The notes below the pieces were generated by a model. That model was not told the DNA's origin. It was given only the letters and a program-made list of their open reading frames with translations, and ran no database searches. The translations under genes were made by a program, and so were the position numbers. A stretch of 30,547 bases of DNA. Source: DASXZH01 sp036502005 (GTDB lineage: Bacteria; Armatimonadota; Fimbriimonadia; Fimbriimonadales; Fimbriimonadaceae). Location of the stretch: assembly GCA_036502005.1 (NCBI GenBank), contig DASXZH010000005.1, positions 1-30,547 of the forward strand. The letters are read 5' to 3'. This document shows positions 1-7,741 of the stretch, piece after piece (the stretch's first letter is position 1; each line of letters opens with the position of its first letter).

Positions 1-192
1 GCATACGGACGGTGCGCATTCTCCCCCACGGTTCTGCACCAAGGGCCCGGATTCGCGCCTCACCCAGCCGTACGTCCGCTCATAACCTTACTAGGTCCCG
101 TGCGACTAGTCTTGGAAAAAGGTGGTTCTGGGCTTAAGTAAATTGGCATGGACGAGCTTCGGCAAACCTCTAGCAGAGCCCAAAAATAGGTA
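1..192. other. Non-coding window edge with possible RNA-like structure
   Basis: No convincing gene is visible here. The first ~80 bases contain partial inverted complementarity: bases 1-12 pair imperfectly with 68-79, and GGTGC at 11-15 pairs with GCACC at 36-40. This could be the cut end of a structured RNA gene, but no conserved core of SRP RNA, tmRNA, RNase P RNA or tRNA was recognised on either strand. Confidence 0.3.
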
Positions 193-1266
193 CTACCGCT
201 CAACCCTAGCCGTTCCCATCTTCATCGCCTTCAGAATTTCGTCTAAGGTCGCCATCGTTGTGTCGCCGGGGGTGGTCATGGCCAAAGCGCCGTGTGCCGC
301 GCCGCACTCCACGGCCCACTGTGCCCCCCTATCCATCATTAGGCCGTAAATCAAACCGGAAGCAAACGAATCTCCTCCGCCAACTCGATCGAGAATCTCC
401 AAGTCTTTTCGTTCCGACGCTTGGTAGAGTTGCCCATCTTGAAACACCACCGCGCCCCAATCGTTTCGGGCCGCGCTTTTCGCGACCCTAAGAGTTGTGG
501 CTACGGTCTTGATATTCGGAAAAGCCGCGACGACCCGCCGAATCGTGGAGTCGTAACTGGCAACATCGAGCTGTGAATGGTGCTCATCCACCCCCTCGAT
601 TTCGAACCCAAGAGCAGCCGCAAAATCTTCCTCGTTGCCCAGCATAACATCCACGAATGGGGCCAAAGACCGATTGGTTCTCTTCGCCCGTTCTCGGCCC
701 CCAATGGATTTCCACAACGAGGGGCGATAGTTAAGGTCATATGAAACGGTTACCCTATGCTTTTTCGCCGCCTGCATCGCTTCCATCGCTACCTCAGGCG
801 TCGTATCGGAAAGTGCCGCGAAGATGCCTCCGGTGTGGAACCAGTTGGTCTCCTTCATGATGGAATCCCAATCGATATCGCCTTTCTTGATTTGGCTAAC
901 CGCCGTATGGCCCCGATCCGAGCAGCCGACCGCGCCCCTGATGCCGAAACCTCGTTCCGTGAAATTCAGCCCATTCCGTGTCTCCCGCCCAATGCCATCG
1001 TATTCCGCCCAGCGCAGAAACCGAAGGTCAACTCCACCCTGAAGCATGAGATCTTCGATAAGTCGGCCAACGGGGTTTTCAGCGAGGGCCGTTACGATTG
1101 CGGTTCGAAGACCAAAACAGCGGCGCAGGCCGCGGGCCACGTTGTACTCGCCCCCTCCTTCCCACGCTCGAAACGAACGCGTGGTCGAGATGCGTCCTTC
1201 GCCGGGATCTAGGCGCAGCATCACCTCGCCAAGGGAAACCAAGTCGAAGGTGTGGTTGCTTGACAT
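193..1266 (-). CDS. kdgK: PfkB-family sugar kinase, probable 2-keto-3-deoxygluconate kinase
   Basis: This 357-aa protein is a ribokinase/PfkB-fold sugar kinase. It opens with the family's SLGEVMLRLDPG strand (residues 11-22). The substrate-side Gly motif WEGGGEYNVARGL lies at 35-47. The C-terminal signature RVGGGDSFASGL (294-305) carries the catalytic base Asp299; the usual GAGD is GGGD here. Length is normal to slightly long for the family. KDG kinases phosphorylate 2-keto-3-deoxygluconate to KDPG in the cytoplasm. That is the step following mannonate dehydratase, whose gene lies in the same block (6090-7292). Substrate assignment is inferred from this context; another sugar acid or fructose is possible. 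The gene is divergent from the secreted protein at 1428 and is not contiguous with the uxu operon. The start is the ATG at 1266, with a GATAGG-like element just upstream. Confidence 0.8.
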   Translation of the reverse strand: MSSNHTFDLVSLGEVMLRLDPGEGRISTTRSFRAWEGGGEYNVARGLRRCFGLRTAIVTALAENPVGRLIEDLMLQGGVDLRFLRWAEYDGIGRETRNGLNFTERGFGIRGAVGCSDRGHTAVSQIKKGDIDWDSIMKETNWFHTGGIFAALSDTTPEVAMEAMQAAKKHRVTVSYDLNYRPSLWKSIGGRERAKRTNRSLAPFVDVMLGNEEDFAAALGFEIEGVDEHHSQLDVASYDSTIRRVVAAFPNIKTVATTLRVAKSAARNDWGAVVFQDGQLYQASERKDLEILDRVGGGDSFASGLIYGLMMDRGAQWAVECGAAHGALAMTTPGDTTMATLDEILKAMKMGTARVER

Positions 1267-1427
1267 TGCCTATCAGTTTGCCACGGTATGGATCGAGGAG
1301 ATGAGGAGAACTATGCGCTGACTCCCGTCGTTCTTCAGATGAAGGTTCGATGAACTAGGATTTTCGCTCGATTCCAACTAGGAACATTCCTTTCATTGAA
1401 ACAGCAGCTTTTCTCGGAAGTCCTAAA
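1267..1427. promoter_or_regulatory. Divergent promoter region between kdgK and the 1428 gene
   Basis: This 161-bp spacer separates two divergent genes, so it should hold both promoters. The octamer AACTAGGA occurs twice in direct orientation (1353-1360 and 1376-1383). A Shine-Dalgarno GGAAG (1416-1420) sits 7 nt before the ATG at 1428. No clear -35/-10 pair was identified. Whether the octamer is an operator is unknown. Confidence 0.3.
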
Positions 1428-2807
1428 ATGCGGATGGTCTCGACAAAACTAAAAGCAGCCGCGCTTTTACTCATCGCGTTATCTTGTGCGACTTACGCCC
1501 AGATACCGGTTGTAAGGTCGACTTCGACGCACCGAGACCAAGAAGTCGAGGGCCTAATTGATAAGTTGGTCAACTTCGGCAGCGGAATGAACGGCACCGA
1601 AGAGAGCTTATGCTCAAGCCGATTTTTAGCGATTGACGAAGTGACCACATTTGGCAGGGCACCCTTGGCCGCAGCGGAGCCCCGTATCGACCCGAACCTT
1701 AAACGGCTCATTCAGATTGGCGTGCGCGCTCTACCGGCTTTGCTAGAGCATCTTAGTGACAGCCGTGCTACAAAGTGCGTGTACGCTCTGCCTCCTGACA
1801 ACTTCAGGGAAACGTGGTTTGCTGATGAGTACGACCCTCGCTATTTAGATCCAAAACGCCAACCTCCTGTCAACAAAATCGCCCCGGGAGCAAGACCCCC
1901 CGTGCGTAACTACACCTTCAAGGTCGGCGATGTTTGCTTTGTCGCCATCGGCCAGATTGTCAACCGGCCTACGGGCGCATTTCGTTATCAGCCGACCAAT
2001 TGCGGGGTGATCAACGCGCCAACGCACACCCCAACCCTCGCCGCGGCTGAGAGGTTCGATTGGTCTGGGCTAACGAAGGCCGAACATGCCAAACAGCTTG
2101 AGGACGATGCTTATAGCTTAGTGTCTTATGTCTCTGTCGGAGCAACGAAGCGTTTGCTCTACTATTACCCGGCTGTTGGCAAGCGAGTGGCATTGCGACT
2201 GCTGAACAGGAAGTTTTATTACTATATGGCGATTTGGAATTTCGCTGACGACCAATTGATGGCAACGGACAGCGTCGTTGAATGGACTCGCCTAGTGGAT
2301 GAGGCTAAAAAGAAGTTCGGGCCGGAGGCAGTCAAGTTGTTGCCTTATTGGCTCCATTTTATGTACTGGGAAACTAATATGGATCATGCGCCGCCGAAGC
2401 AGAATCGAGCCACCATGATTCTAAAGACGCTGTTTCCAGACTATAGCGAATATCGAAACACGTTCTATAACGTTGTCGATTTGAGAGATCAGGCTGATCT
2501 GGTGAAGGGCCTCCAGAGTTTCCCAGGCAAAGCCATCGATGCTGCGGTCCAGAAAGTGTTCGAACGGATGGTGCGGTATAGGAATGAGCCGAGTAAGAAC
2601 GACGACGAACGCCTATACCGTAACGTATTGTCCGACGATTTAGCGCTTGCCTGCGCTGAACGCATAGTTGGAAAGGGCTTTGACACCCAGTATCTTTCCT
2701 ATTTTCGAGGACGAGAAGCCGAAATAGAAAAGACGCCGAAAAAGTCTGAGGAGCGAAACAGCCTCGATATTATTAATATTTGGAACAAGAAGCTAAGCCC
2801 CGGTTGA
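1428..2807 (+). CDS. Secreted protein of unknown function
   Basis: This is a 459-aa protein with a clear signal peptide: basic start (MRMVSTKLK), hydrophobic core AAALLLIAL, and a probable cleavage after ATYA (residue 24). The mature part is rich in aromatic and charged residues. It has a short segment near residues 95-112 (IQIGVRALPALLEHLSD) that resembles one HEAT-type helical pair, followed by long predicted helices. No catalytic motif was recognised. GGAAG sits 7 nt upstream of the ATG and decides the start. The stop lies only 10 nt from the convergent stop of the MFS transporter. Its position inside a uronate catabolism block may be accidental. It is likely periplasmic or outer-surface; function unknown. 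Confidence 0.75.
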   Translation: MRMVSTKLKAAALLLIALSCATYAQIPVVRSTSTHRDQEVEGLIDKLVNFGSGMNGTEESLCSSRFLAIDEVTTFGRAPLAAAEPRIDPNLKRLIQIGVRALPALLEHLSDSRATKCVYALPPDNFRETWFADEYDPRYLDPKRQPPVNKIAPGARPPVRNYTFKVGDVCFVAIGQIVNRPTGAFRYQPTNCGVINAPTHTPTLAAAERFDWSGLTKAEHAKQLEDDAYSLVSYVSVGATKRLLYYYPAVGKRVALRLLNRKFYYYMAIWNFADDQLMATDSVVEWTRLVDEAKKKFGPEAVKLLPYWLHFMYWETNMDHAPPKQNRATMILKTLFPDYSEYRNTFYNVVDLRDQADLVKGLQSFPGKAIDAAVQKVFERMVRYRNEPSKNDDERLYRNVLSDDLALACAERIVGKGFDTQYLSYFRGREAEIEKTPKKSEERNSLDIINIWNKKLSPG

Positions 2808-2817
2808 GCCGATATTT

Positions 2818-4221
2818 TCACCGACCCTTAGCTTGCGCAGAAGTTCCAGTCTGATGCGTGGGGCGGTTGAGGACAACCTGAGGTCCCACCAAGAGGGAAA
2901 GCAAAGCAGCCGCGCCAACTGCAATAGCTAAACCGGATACCCGACGGCCTGGCGCCGCCATTTCCACCTTTGGCAGAATGAACTGCAACGCCAGCAACCC
3001 AATCAAATAGAGGCTCCCGGCCAGAAGGAAAGGTGGCGCATAGGAGCCTGCCGCAACGCTATGCCCAACAAAGATTTGGAACAGCGCCGCGCCGACAACG
3101 CCAAAGGCAGTTTGAATCCCGACCGTGGTAGAAACCCCGGCGCGGGGAATCGTATCCGAAACGAGAGCATAGAGGTTGCTGCTCCAACCCTGATGGGCGG
3201 CAGCGGCGACCGAAATAAGGGCAACCGCTAAGAACACCGACGAAATGCCAAGCACGGAGGGCGTCTTCAGCAAAAGCCCGACGAGGACGACCGGGAGCGC
3301 GCAAGACGCGCATACAAACATCGCCGTCTTACGTGCTCGACCCACCGAAAACCCCCGCGTCAATAAACGAGAAGAAAGCCACCCGCCGCCAACCGACCCA
3401 AAATCGGCGACGATGAAAACCACGGGCAGGGCAAGCGCCATAAATCCGGGAGTGAGGTGAAACTCGTCCACCAGGAACTTCGGGAGCCAAGTAAGATAGA
3501 ACCACCACGGCGCGTCGGTCAGAAACTTTGCCGTGGCGAGCCCGTAAACCGGGCGCATCCCAAACAACTGCCCCATCTCAAGGTTTGGGACAATGTCGGG
3601 ATCCTTTTTAATCAGCGCAAGTTCAGAATTGGAGATGCCCAGATGCTCCTCCGGCCGGCGATAGAGGCGTCGCCAAAACCAGAGCCAGATAAGGCCAATA
3701 TTGCCCAAAAAAACGAAACAGACCCGCCATCCAAAAACTTCAGCGATAGGTACGGCAAGCAGGGGGGCAAGGATCGCGCCGACGTTCGAGCCCGCGTTGA
3801 ACCAACCCATCGCAAGTGCCCGTTCTTCTTTTGGAAACCATTCGGTAACCGCTTTAACAGAAGAAGGGAAGTTGCCGGATTCGCCCAGTCCAAGCAGAAA
3901 CCGAATGGCGGCAAACCCCCGAAGGCTGCCGACGATCGCATGGCCCACTGAGGCAATGCTCCAGACAAAAAACGAAACGCTAAGCCCTTTTCGCACGCCG
4001 ACCGCATCGATCCAGCGCCCTACAAAAACCATTCCGAAGCCATAGGAAAGGAGAAAACTTACGTTGATGAGGGAGAGATCGACGGGGCCAAGATGGAGAT
4101 CTTTTTCGAAGAAAGGGACGAGGAGCGAGAAAAGCTGCCTATCCAAATAGTTGATCGTGGTAGCGAAAAAGAGGAGCGCGCAGATCGTCCAGCGGACGCG
4201 CGTCGCGCGCGTCTCAGCCAT
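2818..4221 (-). CDS. MFS transporter, ACS-type (hexuronate/sugar acid) family
   Basis: This is a major facilitator of 467 aa with about 12 hydrophobic segments. The N-terminus INYLDRQLFSLLVPF and the loop GESGNFPSSVKAVTEWFPKE followed by ALAMGWFNAGSNVGA are typical of the anion:cation symporter branch that contains ExuT and GudP. The frame is open upstream to 4398, but those 59 residues overlap the preceding SDR gene and look non-coding. The ATG at 4221 begins MAETRATRVRW and overlaps the SDR stop by 8 nt (ATGGCTGA), indicating translational coupling. As the last gene of uxuA-uxaC-SDR-MFS, it most likely imports glucuronate or galacturonate at the inner membrane. The exact substrate is inferred from context. 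Confidence 0.85.
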   Translation of the reverse strand: MAETRATRVRWTICALLFFATTINYLDRQLFSLLVPFFEKDLHLGPVDLSLINVSFLLSYGFGMVFVGRWIDAVGVRKGLSVSFFVWSIASVGHAIVGSLRGFAAIRFLLGLGESGNFPSSVKAVTEWFPKEERALAMGWFNAGSNVGAILAPLLAVPIAEVFGWRVCFVFLGNIGLIWLWFWRRLYRRPEEHLGISNSELALIKKDPDIVPNLEMGQLFGMRPVYGLATAKFLTDAPWWFYLTWLPKFLVDEFHLTPGFMALALPVVFIVADFGSVGGGWLSSRLLTRGFSVGRARKTAMFVCASCALPVVLVGLLLKTPSVLGISSVFLAVALISVAAAAHQGWSSNLYALVSDTIPRAGVSTTVGIQTAFGVVGAALFQIFVGHSVAAGSYAPPFLLAGSLYLIGLLALQFILPKVEMAAPGRRVSGLAIAVGAAALLSLLVGPQVVLNRPTHQTGTSAQAKGR

Positions 4222-4987
4222 TGACTCCCGACGCCAAAAACCCGCCATCGACGACGAGGCTCGTTCCGGTAATAAAACTGCAGGCATCCGAACACAGGAA
4301 GAGCGCCGCCGGGACAACTTCCTGCGTTTCTCCAAACCGTCCAAGCGGAGTGCGCTGCAGCAGTTCTTGGCCTCTCGGCGTTCCCATAAGAAGATCACGG
4401 TTCAGCTCTGTTACGAACACACCGGGCACGAGAGCGTTCGTTCGGATGCCGTCCTTGGCCCACTCCGCCCCAAGACTTTGCGTGAGAGCCATAACGGCTG
4501 CTTTGGACGCCCCATAGGCCGCCACTTCGTTAAAACTTACGAAAGTGGAAAGGGAAGCAACGTTCACGATTCGGCCGCGCCCGCTCGCCTTGAGGGGCCC
4601 GTAGAACGCCTGGCAACAGCGCAAGATGCCAGTCGTGTTTGTATCCAGCAAACTATTCCATTCGGAGTCAGTGATTTCCCGCGTGGGTTTTCGGAAGGTG
4701 CGGGCCGCGCAGTTCACCAGAATATCCATTCCACCGAACTCGGCCAAGACTGCGTCTCGCATTTGATCCAACGAGGTCCGGTCAGATACGTCGCAGGTGG
4801 CGTCCAGGGTTCGAACACCTCTTTCCTGGATTTGCTTAGCCACCAAGCTCCCATCTCGGCGGCCACACGCAATCACATTTGCCCCCGAATCGGCAAGTCC
4901 AAGCGCAATCGCATGGCCGAGGCCCGAGGTCCCGCCGATAACAACAGCAGTCCGGCCCTCAATATTAAAGGGGTTTAGCCTAGCCAT
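4214..4987 (-). CDS. SDR oxidoreductase, probable fructuronate reductase
   Basis: This is a classical short-chain dehydrogenase of 257 aa. The Rossmann glycine motif GGTSGLG is at 18-24 and NCAA, a variant of NNAG, at 92-95. The catalytic residues are Ser145, Tyr158 and Lys162 (YGASK). The C-terminal GTSLVVDGGF is typical of the family. It sits between uronate isomerase and the MFS transporter, and no long-chain mannitol-dehydrogenase-type UxuB is seen in the window. The simplest reading is that it reduces fructuronate to mannonate (or tagaturonate to altronate) with NAD(P)H. Bacillus-type UxuB is also an SDR, so this substitution is precedented. The alternative is a gluconate 5-dehydrogenase or KduD-like activity. 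Its start overlaps uxaC by 13 nt. Confidence 0.85.
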   Translation of the reverse strand: MARLNPFNIEGRTAVVIGGTSGLGHAIALGLADSGANVIACGRRDGSLVAKQIQERGVRTLDATCDVSDRTSLDQMRDAVLAEFGGMDILVNCAARTFRKPTREITDSEWNSLLDTNTTGILRCCQAFYGPLKASGRGRIVNVASLSTFVSFNEVAAYGASKAAVMALTQSLGAEWAKDGIRTNALVPGVFVTELNRDLLMGTPRGQELLQRTPLGRFGETQEVVPAALFLCSDACSFITGTSLVVDGGFLASGVNG

Positions 4988-6093
4988 GCGCTTGCGATGC
5001 CTCCCATTAAGTCTTTGGCGTCACGCTCGATCTGTGCATTGGTTGGCGGATCGGGCAGAACTGAATATCGTTGAGTTAGGGCAGAGGCAATCGCCCGGCG
5101 CGCGTGACGCCACTTGTAAATCAACTGATCCAGCACTCGGGCATCCGAGTGCTGCGGCACAAACGTCGGGCCGAGTAGCTCCAAACGCATCAGCGTGGTT
5201 TCCTCAACCAACGACGGCTGGCTCATAAACCACCAGCAGCCAAAGGGCAGGATGTTTGCGAACTTGCGGGCGGCGATGCAAAGCGTGTGTGCGTTTTCCC
5301 GGGATAGCGTTGTTACGAGAAAGCGGAGATCCGGGTTTTCCCCGGCGAGAGTTAGGAGCGGGGCCAAGTCGGCGGTGATGACTCCATCACCGGCGGATTG
5401 AAGCCTTGGGTTCACGCCGCGTTTTACTCCAATCATTAGGGCGAGGGGCAGTTTATGGGCTCGGCAAGCATCTAGCACGGCTTGAGGAAGTGGGGCCAAT
5501 TCCCCAACAGAGAGGGCCAAATACTTTGGCGACATCCGCTCGATCCATCGATCCAATTCTTCCGTAAGGTTTGTTTGGCAGTGAACCAATCTGTCCAACC
5601 TGAGTGCGGCGTAAAAGCGTTGGTCTGGCTGCACGCCCGAATCCCAAACGTCGCGTTCCAGTGGATCACAAGGGTCGTTGGTCATAGTAAGCGCCTTCAC
5701 CTTGGCCAGGTCCAGCACTTGTTCAATGTGTTCCTCAATCGACCTCGCCTTATAAAAGGCTCGCGCCTCACGGAGGTCTGGCGCGCAAGGGTCGAGACCA
5801 AGAACTTCCAAAACTGTAACTACCCCCGAGGCGGCTTCGCTTAAGGGGGTATGCCGCACGAAAAGGATTTCCCACACGAGATCGGCCTGGGCTGCCTTAT
5901 CCCGGGCGAAAAAGGCCTCGGGAGTTAGGGAAGGGTCTGCGCGGAGCGTTTCCGGAATTAGATAGTGATAGGTTAAAAGCTCGTCGATTCCCCAAAGATT
6001 CAATGCTCCAAACTGAGGAGCAAAGAGGTGGGTATGGAGATCGACAACCGGCGCCGCATTAACCGCAGCGCTGACCTGATCGGCAAGGGTCAC
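4975..6093 (-). CDS. uxaC: Glucuronate/uronate isomerase, compact form
   Basis: This 372-aa amidohydrolase-fold protein has the N-terminal metal motif DLHTHLF (His20-x-His22). It is followed by a GIDELLTYHYL stretch characteristic of a divergent, shorter branch of uronate isomerases; E. coli-type UxaC is about 470 aa. It would convert glucuronate to fructuronate, the first intracellular step of the pathway. The gene starts with GTG at 6093, overlapping the uxuA stop as GTGA, with AGGTGA just upstream acting as ribosome binding site. Its 3' end overlaps the SDR start by 13 nt. The family assignment rests on the N-terminal motif and on its place between uxuA and the SDR. Confidence 0.82.
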   Translation of the reverse strand: MTLADQVSAAVNAAPVVDLHTHLFAPQFGALNLWGIDELLTYHYLIPETLRADPSLTPEAFFARDKAAQADLVWEILFVRHTPLSEAASGVVTVLEVLGLDPCAPDLREARAFYKARSIEEHIEQVLDLAKVKALTMTNDPCDPLERDVWDSGVQPDQRFYAALRLDRLVHCQTNLTEELDRWIERMSPKYLALSVGELAPLPQAVLDACRAHKLPLALMIGVKRGVNPRLQSAGDGVITADLAPLLTLAGENPDLRFLVTTLSRENAHTLCIAARKFANILPFGCWWFMSQPSLVEETTLMRLELLGPTFVPQHSDARVLDQLIYKWRHARRAIASALTQRYSVLPDPPTNAQIERDAKDLMGGIASAWLG

Positions 6094-7292
6094 CTGCTCA
6101 CCTGCCTATGGCGAAGCCCAACCATCAGCCCCCGCAGCTCGGCAAGCCCCCTCATCCGTCCGATGCCCGAATAACCGGGATTTGGAAAAGGAGGTTTTTC
6201 AAGGTCGTCCATCATTGTGTGGCCATGGTCGGGGCGGAACGGAATTCGGATGCCAGATCCGCGTCGATCTTGCTCATTTAGTAAGATCTCAACCGCGCTC
6301 GCCATATCCACTGACCCGGCCAGGTGATCTGCCTCATAAAAGCCGCCATCGGGGAGATGAGCCGTGCTTCGGAGGTGAACGGCATTTATTCGTGGCGCAA
6401 ACTGCCGCGCCATCGCGGTTACGTCGTTATCCGGTCGCGCGCTAAGGGAACCCGTGCAGAAACAAAGGCCATTGGCGGGGCTTTCAACCATGCCAAGAAT
6501 GGTTTCCATATCGCTCTTCGTGGAGACGATGCGGGGCAAGCCGAGCAGCGGAAAGGGCGGATCGTCCGGGTGAACGGCGAGGTGAATCCCAACACGCTCC
6601 GCCACCGGAACAATCGCTTCCAAAAACCTGGCGAAGTTGGCCCGCAAGCCGTCCTCATCGATCCCCGAGTAGCGGGAAAGCATTTCCCGGACATCGGGGA
6701 GCGTCAGCCCCAGCTTTACGCCGGGAAACACATCGACAATGGTTTGCACAAAAGCCTGTTGAGCGGCGCAGTCTAAACAAGACCACCATGCGGCGGCGCG
6801 CTCTCGGATTTCTGGGCAGTATTCTGCTCCCGCGCGCTTTATGGCAAAAAGATCAAAGGCCGCAAAATGGACGGGATCGAACCTCAAGCACTCCGAGCCA
6901 TCCGGCAAGACATGGCGAAGGTCAGTTCTAACCCAATCCAGCACCGGCATAAAGTTGTAAATCACAGTCGTGACGCCTTCAGCGGCAAGGTTCTCTAGTG
7001 AGGTGCTGTAGTTGCTAAATAGGGGTCCTAGATCTCCAAGACCCGTTTTGATTTCCTCATGCACCGGCAGCGACTCGACTGCGGTCCAGCGCAGACCTGC
7101 CGCCTCAATTAGTTGCCGGCGTTTTGCGATGGCTTCTCTAGGCCACGCCTCGCCGTAAGGGATCTCGTGCATCGAGGTGAAGATCGCCTCCGCCCCAGCC
7201 TGCCGTATGAAAGCGAGCGAAACAGGATCGCCCGGTCCAAACCAGCGGAACGATTCTTCAAGAAGACTCTGGCTCGGATAAGACTGATTCAT
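6090..7292 (-). CDS. uxuA: Mannonate dehydratase
   Basis: This 400-aa protein matches UxuA along its length. It begins with FRWFGPGDPVSLAFIRQAGA, followed by IPYGEAWPREAI, a YNFMPVLDWVRTDL segment, and HLAVHPDDPPFPLLGLPRI where metal-binding residues lie in the family. The end is FRPDHGHTMMDD. The enzyme dehydrates D-mannonate to 2-keto-3-deoxygluconate (Fe2+ or Mn2+ dependent TIM barrel, cytoplasm). It is the first gene of the overlapping minus-strand operon uxuA-uxaC-SDR-MFS, so its promoter should lie in 7293-7446. No strong Shine-Dalgarno precedes the ATG at 7292. Confidence 0.95.
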   Translation of the reverse strand: MNQSYPSQSLLEESFRWFGPGDPVSLAFIRQAGAEAIFTSMHEIPYGEAWPREAIAKRRQLIEAAGLRWTAVESLPVHEEIKTGLGDLGPLFSNYSTSLENLAAEGVTTVIYNFMPVLDWVRTDLRHVLPDGSECLRFDPVHFAAFDLFAIKRAGAEYCPEIRERAAAWWSCLDCAAQQAFVQTIVDVFPGVKLGLTLPDVREMLSRYSGIDEDGLRANFARFLEAIVPVAERVGIHLAVHPDDPPFPLLGLPRIVSTKSDMETILGMVESPANGLCFCTGSLSARPDNDVTAMARQFAPRINAVHLRSTAHLPDGGFYEADHLAGSVDMASAVEILLNEQDRRGSGIRIPFRPDHGHTMMDDLEKPPFPNPGYSGIGRMRGLAELRGLMVGLRHRQVSR

Positions 7293-7446
7293 GATTTACG
7301 GGTACATCTACGGCCGGGCCCAGTTTATCACCATCTAAGTAGTAGGTTGCTGCCCATCAATCTCAATGGTTAAAAATACGAGGACCGACGAAGCATGTTT
7401 TTGAGAAGGTTTTGATCTTGAATGAGAAGATGATATTGACTCATGC

Positions 7447-7475
7447 TTGCACATTTACAGAATGTATGGTATATT
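7447..7475 (+). promoter_or_regulatory. Candidate promoter for the 7484 cassette, nearly leaderless
   Basis: TTGCAC (7447-7452) and TATATT (7470-7475) are 17 nt apart. The -10 box ends 8 nt before the ATG at 7484, which would place transcription start within about 2 nt of the start codon. No Shine-Dalgarno is visible before this ATG, which fits a leaderless mRNA. An overlapping alternative is TTTACA (7454-7459), 16 nt, TATAAT (7476-7481), but this would start transcription inside the gene. Confidence 0.4.
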
Positions 7476-7483
7476 TATAATAT

Positions 7484-7714
7484 ATGGCAAGAAATAGGGA
7501 TGCATTTGTTAGGCTAGCTAATGCAAGAGTCAATAAAGCGCTAGAATCTATCAGGTTGGTAGGTAACTTAAGCAACAAAGCGAACTATGACTACACGGAC
7601 GATGATGCGCAAAAAATCTTGGACGCTCTAAAGATCTCTTTGGCTGAATGTCGCAAGAGATTTGAGCTCGCTGGGAAAGGTGACAAAGAGGAGGAATTTC
7701 GGCTGGAACTTTAA
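7484..7714 (+). CDS. Small helical protein, first gene of GHKL ATPase cassette
   Basis: This is a 75-aa mostly helical, charged protein (FVRLANARVNKALESIRLV, then NLSNKANYDYTDDDAQKIL). The combination of an RLVGNLSNKxNYxYT stretch and a helical DDAQKILDALK tail looks like a small conserved accessory protein rather than a chance ORF. I know of no assigned function. An in-frame TAA (7478-7480) lies just upstream, so the ATG at 7484 is the only reasonable start. It is 27 nt upstream of the GHKL ATPase gene in the same direction, so it is probably co-transcribed. It could be a regulator, an antitoxin-like inhibitor or a structural partner of the ATPase; nothing in the sequence decides between these. 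Confidence 0.65.
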   Translation: MARNRDAFVRLANARVNKALESIRLVGNLSNKANYDYTDDDAQKILDALKISLAECRKRFELAGKGDKEEEFRLEL

Positions 7715-7741
7715 ACCCAAGCCAGTTCATTTAGAGAAACT

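Noticed and set aside
4222..4398. Upstream extension of the MFS transporter
   Set aside because: It overlaps the SDR gene in another frame and is rich in Arg/Ser without membrane character.
4151..4978. 275-aa plus-strand frame
   Set aside because: Antisense to the SDR gene, which has an intact catalytic triad and overlaps correctly with its operon neighbours.
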